From JANYJA01 sp038229055 (GTDB lineage Bacteria > Acidobacteriota > Terriglobia > Bryobacterales > Bryobacteraceae): a DNA stretch of 30,465 bases. This document shows, one piece after another, positions 24,482-30,465 of the stretch. The stretch lies in contig JBBROU010000063.1 of assembly GCA_038229055.1 (NCBI GenBank), positions 1 through 30,465 on the forward strand, written 5' to 3'. The notes under the pieces were generated by a model. It saw only the letters and a program-made list of their open reading frames with translations. It was not told the DNA's origin and did not search any database. The position numbers and the translations under genes are program-made. Each line of letters begins with the position of its first letter. Positions within the stretch are counted from its first letter, which is position 1.

Positions 24482-24515
24482 GTCTCTTGACAGGTGTCAA
24501 GCGACGCCTTACATT
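24482..24515 (+). promoter_or_regulatory. higBA promoter with a palindromic operator
   Basis: An exact TTGACA (24487-24492) and TACATT (24510-24515) are separated by 17 nt. The -35 lies inside an inverted repeat at 24482-24505: 11-bp arms with one mismatch (24485/24502) around a central GG, with core CTTGACAGGTGTCAAG. Such a palindrome over the promoter is the expected target of an autoregulating HigA antitoxin. The -10 ends 6 nt before GTG 24522, so the transcript is probably leaderless. This is the best promoter in the window. Confidence 0.8.
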
Positions 24516-24521
24516 CAAAAG

Positions 24522-24805
24522 GTGAGAGTCGCAAGCTTCAGCCATAAGCCGCTGCGGCGATTCTATGAGGAAGGGCAGAGAAAAGGTTTCCCCCTGATGC
24601 GGTTTCCAAGCTGCGTGCCATGTTCGCTGTGCTTGATCGAATGACGGGCATCGACGAATTGAGATCGTGGCCATTGTGGAAAGTTCACCAGCTTTCTGGT
24701 GATCGTAGGGGAACATGGAGCCTGCATGTCACGAGGAACTGGCGACTGACATTCCGCATCGAGGAGGATGAAGTCCACAATCTGAATTTCGAGGATTACC
24801 ACTAA
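24522..24805 (+). pseudogene. higB: HigB-type toxin (RelE family) with a one-base frameshift
   Basis: GTG 24522 opens VRVASFSHKPLRRFYEEGQR then KGFP, and the frame is then lost. One frame over, the protein continues PDAVSKLRAMFAVLDRM to WSLHVTRNWRLTFRIEEDEV and ends in NFEDYH. The join falls exactly on a run of five C (24590-24594); six C would give one frame of 94 residues, the usual size and order of HigB/RelE mRNA interferases, with the conserved GxWSLxVxxNWRLTF and NFEDYH end. So the toxin is lost by a one-base deletion in a homopolymer, or the run was misread or is variable. The antitoxin gene follows after 15 nt and is intact. Confidence 0.85.
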
Positions 24806-24820
24806 TGAAGGAGATAATCT

Positions 24821-25123
24821 ATGGCGATGTTTAACCCCCCTCACCCCGGTGAGGTCATCCGCACTGAAATTATTGAAGCACACGGGTTGACCGTGACTGC
24901 TGCCGCCAAAGCACTCGGCGTCTCACGACAAGCACTTTCCTCGTTGCTCAACACACAGACCGACCTGACCGGAGATATGGCGCTTAGGCTCGAGAAGGCG
25001 TTTGGTCCGAAAATGGAAACTCTGATGGGCATGCAGTCCGCCTACTATGTTTTCCATACCCGCCAGAGGGCTGGAAAAATCAAGGTAAGACCCTATCGGC
25101 CCGTGCACGCGCAAACCGCCTAA
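24821..25123 (+). CDS. higA: HigA-type antitoxin (HTH protein)
   Basis: This 100-residue XRE/HigA protein neutralises HigB and represses the shared promoter. It begins with the HigA signature HPGEVIRTEIIEAHGLTVTA. The helix-turn-helix is AAAKALGVSRQALSSLLN (about 27-44), followed by TGDMALRLEKAFG. A strong AAGGAG (24808-24813) sits 7 nt before ATG 24821, in contrast to the toxin gene, which has no Shine-Dalgarno. This would favour antitoxin synthesis. The palindrome at 24482-24505 is its likely operator. Confidence 0.93.
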   Translation: MAMFNPPHPGEVIRTEIIEAHGLTVTAAAKALGVSRQALSSLLNTQTDLTGDMALRLEKAFGPKMETLMGMQSAYYVFHTRQRAGKIKVRPYRPVHAQTA

Positions 25124-25157
25124 GTGCTTGTTGTAGACTTTGCGAGGAGAGTCCTGC

Positions 25158-26060
25158 TTGAAAAAATTCGTCCTCGCCGCCCTCGGCAGCGCCCTGTTGT
25201 CGCTCGTCCCGCTCACCAGCGCGGCGACCCCTATCAGCATCATGCTGCTCGATGGCGAAAGCGGCGGCCCCTATCACGCCTGGCAGCAAACCACGCCTGT
25301 CCTCAAGAAAGAACTCGAAGAAACCGGCCTCTTCCGCGTCACCGTCGTCACCGCCCCTCAAGCCGACGGCGACTTCAGCAACTTCAAGCCCGACTTCGCA
25401 AGCTACCGCGCGATTGTCATGAACTACGATGCACCCGACTGGCCTGCCGATCTCAAGACCCAATTCGAGCAATACGTCAAGAATGGCGGCGGCCTCGTCA
25501 TCGTTCACGCGGCCGACAACTCCTTCGGCGCCTGGCCGGCCTACAACGAAATGATCGGTGTCGGCGGTTGGCGCGGTCGCAACGAAAAATCGGGGCCCCT
25601 CTGGTATTACAAGGACAACAAGCTCGTCTCCGATTCGTCTCCTGGCGATGCCGGCGCCCATGGTGCGCGCCTCCCGTTTGCCGTCACCACGCGCGACGCC
25701 AATCACCCCATCATGAAAGGTCTTCCACCCGTGTGGATGCACGCCGGTGATGAGCTGTACGCCACTCTTCGCGGCCCCGGCGAGAACATGACCGTGCTCG
25801 CCACCGCGCACTCGCTCCCATCGAATAAAGGAACCGATCGCGATGAACCCATGCTCATGGTTCTGCGGTATGGCGCGGGCAGAGTCTTTCACACCACCAT
25901 GGGGCACGATGTCGCCGCGCTCAGTTGCGTCGGCTTCATGGCTACCTTTCAGCGCGGCACCCAGTGGGCCGCTACCGGAAAAGTGACACAGAAGATTCCC
26001 GCCACTTTTCCCACACCCAACACCGTGACGTTCCGCTCCGATCTCGCGGAATCGAAATAG
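25158..26060 (+). CDS. Exported ThuA-domain protein
   Basis: The product has about 300 residues. AGGAG (25145-25149) sits 8 nt before TTG 25158, which begins a signal peptide (MKKFVLAALGSALLSLVPLT); the in-frame TTG at 25140 lies upstream of that Shine-Dalgarno and is less likely. The mature part is a ThuA/trehalose-utilisation, glutamine-amidotransferase-like fold: YRAIVMNYDAPDW, FEQYVKNGGGLVIVHAADNS, HPIMKGLPPVWMHAGDELYA and RVFHTTMGHD. Such domains accompany sugar-oxidation genes in Acidobacteria and Planctomycetes; the reaction is not known. It opens a four-gene operon with 6, -1 and 3 nt between members. Confidence 0.88.
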   Translation: MKKFVLAALGSALLSLVPLTSAATPISIMLLDGESGGPYHAWQQTTPVLKKELEETGLFRVTVVTAPQADGDFSNFKPDFASYRAIVMNYDAPDWPADLKTQFEQYVKNGGGLVIVHAADNSFGAWPAYNEMIGVGGWRGRNEKSGPLWYYKDNKLVSDSSPGDAGAHGARLPFAVTTRDANHPIMKGLPPVWMHAGDELYATLRGPGENMTVLATAHSLPSNKGTDRDEPMLMVLRYGAGRVFHTTMGHDVAALSCVGFMATFQRGTQWAATGKVTQKIPATFPTPNTVTFRSDLAESK

Positions 26061-26066
26061 ACTCCT

Positions 26067-26903
26067 ATGCTTACTCGACGAATATTTCTCGGAACCGCAG
26101 CGGCCTCCGCGGTGAGCTTGCGCGGTGAAATCGCCCCTAAGCTAAAAATCGGCGCCATGGATGGCGTCTTCCATCTTTCAGGCAAGCCCGAGTCGGTTTC
26201 GGTCGCCAAGCAACTCGGCCTGGAAGCCGTACAGGTCACAATCGGCACATCCACCGACTCAAAAACGCTGCCGCTCGAAGATCTCGCTCTGCAAAAAGCC
26301 TGGGTCGCGGCATCTATCAAGCACGGCATCCCGCTTGATTCAACCTACCTCGACATGCTTCATCGCGATTGCCTCAAGAACAATGACAACGCGCCCATGT
26401 GGATTCGTAAAGGCATTGCGATCACCAAGAGTCTGAACGCGCCCGTGCTGATGCTCGTCTTCTTTGGTAAGTGCCAGGTGCTTGAACGTCCTGAACTCGA
26501 CCGCGTCATCGATCTATCGAAAGAACTCGCCCCCGAAGCTGAGCGCGCCGGCATTATTCTCGGTTTTGAAAATACCAGTTCCGGCGCCGACAACCGATAC
26601 GCGGTGGACAAAGTAAACTCAAAAGCTTTCAAGATGTGGTACGACGTCGGTAATTCCACCTTCAACGGCTACCAGGTCGCTAAGGAGATTCGCGAACTCG
26701 GCCGCGACCGCATCTGCATGTTCCATTTCAAGGACAAAGGCTATCTCGGCGAAGGCAAAGTCGACATGCCCGAGATCCTCCGCGCCATTGACGCCATTGG
26801 GTTCGATGGATATGCGAACCTGGAAACGACATCGCCCTCCGGCAACGTCGAAGCCGATACCAAGCGAAACCTCGAATACTTAAGAAAGTTGATGGAAGCG
26901 TAA
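26067..26903 (+). CDS. Tat-exported sugar isomerase/epimerase-like TIM barrel
   Basis: The 278-residue product has the xylose-isomerase-like TIM barrel (AP_endonuc_2). A twin-arginine signal (MLTRRIFLGTAAASAV) marks it for folded export. Likely metal ligands are Glu168 (GFENT), Asp193 (WYDVGN), His220 (MFHFKD) and Glu253 (NLETT), the Glu-Asp-His-Glu order of the family. It may isomerise or epimerise a keto-sugar in the periplasm; 3-ketoglycoside-processing enzymes share this fold, but the substrate cannot be read from sequence. Its stop codon overlaps the ATG of the cytochrome gene (TAATG). No strong Shine-Dalgarno is seen. Confidence 0.85.
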   Translation: MLTRRIFLGTAAASAVSLRGEIAPKLKIGAMDGVFHLSGKPESVSVAKQLGLEAVQVTIGTSTDSKTLPLEDLALQKAWVAASIKHGIPLDSTYLDMLHRDCLKNNDNAPMWIRKGIAITKSLNAPVLMLVFFGKCQVLERPELDRVIDLSKELAPEAERAGIILGFENTSSGADNRYAVDKVNSKAFKMWYDVGNSTFNGYQVAKEIRELGRDRICMFHFKDKGYLGEGKVDMPEILRAIDAIGFDGYANLETTSPSGNVEADTKRNLEYLRKLMEA

Positions 26904-28042
26904 TGCGCGCACTCCAAATCGCAACCACATTTCTCTTGACCGTTACCTGCATCGGAGCCCAGGCGCCCCAGGCAGCGCGGCCCGGTCGCCCTGCCATGCA
27001 GTTCCCCGACGCTCCCGGCCGCGATACCGTCCAGAAGGTCTGCGGCACCTGCCACGGCGCGGAGGTAGTAATTTCGAAGGGTCTGACTCGCCCCGAGTGG
27101 ACCCAGGTGATCGGCAGCATGGTCACTCGCGGTGCCAAGGGTACCGACGATGAATTCGCTCAGGTGCTCGATTACCTCACCGCCAACTTTCCGCCGAACT
27201 CGAAAGGTGGCGCGCCCAGCAAGGTGAACGGCGATTTCGGTCCGGGTCAACTGCCGCGCCAGGTTCAGCGTCCGTCCGGCGCGACCGGAGTCGGTTCGGA
27301 TGACAAGCACGTCGTCGATCCCGTAGCCGCCGCTCGCGGCAAAACCATCTACGCCGTCGAGTGCGTGAATTGCCACGGCACCAGCTCTCGCGGCACCGAT
27401 AATGGTCCCGACCTGACCCGCTCGCTAGTCGTCTTGCATGACCGCTACGGAAACACTATCGGCCCTTTCCTGCAGAAAGGTCACCCGATGCAAAGCGGCG
27501 GAGCCAGCGCGAAGCTCAGCGCGCCTCAACTGGAAGATCTCTCGCATTTCTTGCACCAGCGCGTGGATGACGTTCTCCGTTCCGGACCTTACAATAACGT
27601 TCTCAATGTACTGACAGGCGATGCCAACGCGGGTAAGGCGTTCTTCAACGGCGCCGGCAAATGCAGCACCTGCCACTCTCCCACGGGCGATCTTGCCGCG
27701 ATCGCCAAAAAGTACGATCCACCTACGCTTCAGCAGCGATTCCTGTTCCCGCAGACCGTCAGCTTCCGGCGGCGAGGCGCGACTGCCGGCGCCGCCAAGA
27801 CAAAGCAGGTCACCGTAACAGTTTCCGCCCCTTCGCAGCCTCCAGTTTCCGGTGTCCTTCTGAGCCTCGATGACTTCAACGTGGCCTTGCGCGACTCTTC
27901 CGGCGACTATCGCTCCTGGAAGCGCACGCCTGATCTCAAAGTAGAAAAGTCAGATCCCTTTTCTGCGCATGGCGAGCTGCTGGAAATCTACACCGACAAG
28001 AATATCCACGACGTCGTCGCCTATCTTGCAACCTTGAAATAA
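26903..28042 (+). CDS. Periplasmic triheme cytochrome c
   Basis: The 379-residue product has a signal peptide (MRALQIATTFLLTVTCIGAQ) and three CxxCH haem sites: CGTCH 47-51, CVNCH 154-158 and CSTCH 254-258. The first site lies in a short N-terminal domain with a DEFAQVLDYLTANFP helix, and the second in a domain with GPDLTRS and QLEDLSHFLHQRVDDVL. The third is followed by a beta-rich stretch (about 285-365) with SAPSQPPVSGVLLSLDDFNV. The gene ends 3 nt before the PQQ dehydrogenase, so it is the natural electron acceptor for that enzyme. Distal axial ligands were not assigned. Confidence 0.92.
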   Translation: MRALQIATTFLLTVTCIGAQAPQAARPGRPAMQFPDAPGRDTVQKVCGTCHGAEVVISKGLTRPEWTQVIGSMVTRGAKGTDDEFAQVLDYLTANFPPNSKGGAPSKVNGDFGPGQLPRQVQRPSGATGVGSDDKHVVDPVAAARGKTIYAVECVNCHGTSSRGTDNGPDLTRSLVVLHDRYGNTIGPFLQKGHPMQSGGASAKLSAPQLEDLSHFLHQRVDDVLRSGPYNNVLNVLTGDANAGKAFFNGAGKCSTCHSPTGDLAAIAKKYDPPTLQQRFLFPQTVSFRRRGATAGAAKTKQVTVTVSAPSQPPVSGVLLSLDDFNVALRDSSGDYRSWKRTPDLKVEKSDPFSAHGELLEIYTDKNIHDVVAYLATLK

Positions 28043-28045
28043 CCC

Positions 28046-29617
28046 ATGAAACTCTCGATTGCCTTCATCTTACTCACTGGACTTCATCTCACCACCCTTC
28101 ACGCACAAACGCTCGACCCCGCTAAGTTGGCGCATCTGCCCACCGACTCCTGGCCCACTTACAACGGAGATTTTTCCGGGCGGCGCTTCAGCCCTCTGGC
28201 GAAGATCAACGCCGGCAATGTGAATTCGTTGAGCCTTTCCTGGGTATACCGAGTGCCGGAGAGCGCGGGCGCAATCAAAGCCACGCCTCTCGTGGTCGAT
28301 GGTGTCATGTACTTGACCGTTCCCGATAAGGTATGGGCGATCGATGCGCGCACGGGCCGCGAGATCTGGCAGTACTCGTGGGAGTCGAAGGGCGGCATGC
28401 ACATCGGCAATCGCGGTGTAGGCATCTACGGCAAGTGGCTCTATTTCGAAACGCCCGACTGTAACTTAGTCTCGCTGAATCTAAGTGACGGCAAGCCGCG
28501 CTGGCATAAGTCGTTCTGCGATCTGGATCAGTTATACTTTGGCTCGGTCGCGCCCGTCGTAATCAAGAATCACGTGATCGTGGGCGTTAGCGGTGATGAT
28601 CTCGACGTCCCCGGCTACCTGGAATCGCGCGATCCCGAAACCGGTGACCTGCAATGGCGCTTTTCGGTGGTGCCCAATCCCGGCGAGGCTGGCTCGGAAA
28701 CATGGCCGAATGCCGAAGCCATGCTGCACGGCGGCGGCATGACGTGGGTGCCGAGCACTTACGATCCCGAACTGAATCTCCTCTACTTCGGTACCGGGAA
28801 TCCACAGCCGGTCATCGCCGGCAAGCGCCGCAAGGGCGACAATCTCTACACTGAATCCATCGTCGCCGTCGATCTCGATACCGGGAAACGAGTCTGGCAT
28901 TTCCAGTCGTCCCCGCACGATACGCACGATTGGGATGCGGTCCAGACCCCCGTCCTGATTGATGGGAACGTCAATGGTCAGAAACGCAAGCTCATCGCGC
29001 AAGCCAGCCGCAACGGTTATTTCTTCGTCCTCGACCGCACCAACGGGAAGAATATCGTCAGCAAGGAATACGTGAAGACGAATTGGTCGAAGGGTGTCGA
29101 TTCGAAGGGGCAGCCAATCCCCAATCCCGCGAAGGAGCCACAGATCGACGGCGCACTCGTAACCCCGAATCAAGGCGGTGCCGCGAACTGGCCACCGCCA
29201 AGTTTCAGCCCTGACACGGGCCTCTTCTACATCAATGCTTCACGTGGTTTCAGCGTTTACTACATCTACGACGACACCGACAAGCCGGAAGGCTGGGGCG
29301 GCAACGATCGCGGCGGACGCTCGGAAGCCATGCTGGAAGCCATAGATTACAAAGATGGCAAGATCCGCTGGAGCCACAAATGGGAAGGTGCCGGAATCCG
29401 CTCCGGGGTGTTGAGCACAGCAGGCAAGTTAGTCTTCGCCGGTGACCCGTCTAATAACTTAGTGGCGCTGAACGCCGCAACGGGCGACCCGCTCTGGCAT
29501 TGCAACCTGGGAAACGCCATGAGCAACGGACCAATCACTTATGAACTCGACGGCACTCAGTATCTGGTGGTCGGGGCGGGTGACACGCTATTTGGATTCG
29601 CCATGTTGTCTAAGTAG
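28046..29617 (+). CDS. PQQ-dependent dehydrogenase with a lanthanide-type Asp pair
   Basis: The product (523 residues) has a signal peptide (MKLSIAFILLTGLHLTTLHA) and an eight-bladed quinoprotein propeller of the methanol/ethanol dehydrogenase family, with no C-terminal haem domain. The catalytic Asp is Asp295 in HDTHDWD, and Asp297 two places on matches the extra Asp that marks lanthanide-dependent XoxF and PedH enzymes (Ala or Ser in Ca enzymes). The other metal ligands would be Asn252 (FGTGN) and Asp185 (SGDDLDV), where Glu is usual. The vicinal Cys pair of methanol dehydrogenase is absent. Ln3+ use is inference; the substrate, a sugar or alcohol, is unknown. Confidence 0.88.
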   Translation: MKLSIAFILLTGLHLTTLHAQTLDPAKLAHLPTDSWPTYNGDFSGRRFSPLAKINAGNVNSLSLSWVYRVPESAGAIKATPLVVDGVMYLTVPDKVWAIDARTGREIWQYSWESKGGMHIGNRGVGIYGKWLYFETPDCNLVSLNLSDGKPRWHKSFCDLDQLYFGSVAPVVIKNHVIVGVSGDDLDVPGYLESRDPETGDLQWRFSVVPNPGEAGSETWPNAEAMLHGGGMTWVPSTYDPELNLLYFGTGNPQPVIAGKRRKGDNLYTESIVAVDLDTGKRVWHFQSSPHDTHDWDAVQTPVLIDGNVNGQKRKLIAQASRNGYFFVLDRTNGKNIVSKEYVKTNWSKGVDSKGQPIPNPAKEPQIDGALVTPNQGGAANWPPPSFSPDTGLFYINASRGFSVYYIYDDTDKPEGWGGNDRGGRSEAMLEAIDYKDGKIRWSHKWEGAGIRSGVLSTAGKLVFAGDPSNNLVALNAATGDPLWHCNLGNAMSNGPITYELDGTQYLVVGAGDTLFGFAMLSK

Positions 29618-29654
29618 TCATTTCAAAACATCCGATCAGATTACGCTCGCGATC

Positions 29655-30110
29655 TTACTCGTCCCGAACGCAGCGTTCGCCGCGGCATAGTGCTTCATGC
29701 GGAGAAACCACGCGCACCTGATACTTCGCCTGAAGTTCGCCAAACGCTTCCCAGACATTGCGCTCCCGCGCGGCGTAGTCCGAAGTGAAAGATCGAATAT
29801 CGGAACTCCGGTGGAACCACCGCGCCTTCGCCAAGGGCTCCGGGGGCAGTGAACCGCGGCTCTTGGCGTCTGCCAGATAACAAGGCATTGTTCGAAAGCG
29901 TTTAGATTCCGATCCAGATACCACGTGCTGAAAACAATCATTGGCCAATGCCATAGATACAACGAATAAGAGATAAGACCGATGAACACTAAGCCCCGTA
30001 AACTCAGAAATCGTGTGACCAAGTGGCTGCTCCGGCCAATCGGCGCGTCCCAAAAACGTGTACGTTTGTATATAGATTGTAAAAAGCTTGAACCAATTAA
30101 CCTGTAGTGC
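29655..30110 (-). pseudogene. Remnant of an acyltransferase-3/SGNH fusion protein
   Basis: Two frames hold parts of one protein. About 30060 to 29875 reads GLVFIGLISYSLYLWHWPMI then VFSTWYLDR, a conserved membrane stretch of acyltransferase-3 (OafA/YrhL) proteins. In the next frame, about 29882 to 29655 reads FTSDYAARERNVWEAFGELQ, then AKYQVRVVSPHEALC, which resembles the C-terminal SGNH part of the same fusions. The N-terminal half is missing, and about 200 residues between the two parts have been lost, so this is a decayed gene. It abuts the end of the CMD gene; the junction near 30110 is approximate. Confidence 0.55.
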
Positions 30111-30465
30111 TGCGCTTCCATAATCCCATCGAAGGCACGCGCAGCGCACGGTTGAACTTACTCGACGAGTTCTCGAAGGCGATGATGACGGTCAACTCCG
30201 CCAGCGCGTCGTCGTCGAAATGAATCCGCAACCTGGCAAATCGCTCGTCGGTGAAATCGCGTCCCGTGATTGTCATTGCGTCGGAATACTCCAGTGCGGT
30301 GCGTTCCCGCTCGTCAGACAGCGCGCCCTTCGCATAATCATTCAACGTCAGAATCTTCTCTTCGGCGATTTCAAGCTCGCGACGCGCCGGTTGCGCAGCG
30401 CTTGCAGCTTCCCGTCGATCAGCTTCGAAGCATCGATTCCGCTCCACATCGCCCGAACACCGGCA
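30097..30465 (-). CDS. Carboxymuconolactone decarboxylase-family protein (5' end outside window)
   Basis: The minus strand stays open to the right edge, giving about 122 residues. The C-terminal half (ERTALEYSDAMTITGRDFTD, then FARLRIHFDDDALAELTVII and AFENSSSKFNRALRVP) matches CMD/AhpD-like proteins, which act as peroxidase-like or decarboxylase proteins. The earlier part (EIAEEKILTLNDYAKGALSD) fits the same family. Upstream of about residue 30 the match is poor and the CxxC pair expected in many members was not found, so the gene may be broken or begin outside the window. GTG 30447 is unlikely to be the true start. Confidence 0.65.
   Translation of the reverse strand, partial: CRCSGDVERNRCFEADRREAASAAQPARRELEIAEEKILTLNDYAKGALSDERERTALEYSDAMTITGRDFTDERFARLRIHFDDDALAELTVIIAFENSSSKFNRALRVPSMGLWKRSTTG

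Noticed and set aside
24411..24716. N-terminal extension of the ankyrin gene
   Set aside because: It would cross the higBA promoter and toxin frame and has no ankyrin character; ATG 24410 or 24389 is preferred.

Overview
The window reads as chromosomal DNA of a GC-rich acidobacterium, probably of the Solibacter/Bryobacter type. The grounds are a VWFA-related protein of the kind typical of Acidobacteria, an RNase E/G with a very long insert in its S1 domain next to a mreBCD-mrdA-rodA block, and many exported sugar-metabolism enzymes (GH127, Gfo/Idh/MocA, ThuA, sugar-isomerase-like, PQQ dehydrogenase). The taxonomic call is inference from gene content. I saw no tRNA, rRNA, CRISPR array or insertion sequence.

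Layout. Positions 1-1090 (minus strand) hold the 5' end of an FAD-linked oxidoreductase that runs off the left edge, overlapped by a frameshifted FeeM/GNAT-like acyltransferase gene. After a 353-bp gap with a clear terminator comes a secreted glycine-zipper repeat protein (minus), then on the plus strand a VWFA-domain exported protein, a phosphofructokinase with pyrophosphate-type active-site residues, and a coupled methyltransferase. Positions 6170-15224 (minus) are the rod-shape block mreB-mreC-mreD-mrdA-rodA followed by rng. Positions 15302-21109 hold an exported GH127 glycosidase divergent from a YVTN-propeller lipoprotein, and an exported Gfo/Idh/MocA oxidoreductase overlapping a D-aminoacylase-like lipoprotein. 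Positions 21204-24410 hold an APH-fold kinase, an LLM flavin monooxygenase and an ankyrin protein. A higBA toxin-antitoxin locus with a clear palindromic promoter/operator, but a frameshifted toxin, lies at 24482-25123. Positions 25158-29617 form a tight plus-strand operon: ThuA-like protein, Tat-exported TIM-barrel isomerase-like protein, triheme cytochrome c, and a PQQ dehydrogenase carrying the Asp-x-Asp signature linked to lanthanide use. The right end holds a decayed acyltransferase/SGNH remnant and a CMD-family gene cut by the edge.

How it fits together. The rod-shape block would build the elongasome: MreB filaments, MreC/D membrane links, PBP2 transpeptidase and RodA glycosyltransferase. 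The sugar regions look like a periplasmic route in which polymers are trimmed and sugars or alcohols are isomerised and oxidised, with electrons passing from the PQQ enzyme to the neighbouring cytochrome c. Several genes without a Shine-Dalgarno have a -10-like hexamer 6-8 nt before their start codon, which suggests leaderless transcripts. Three convergent gene pairs meet with zero or negative spacing.
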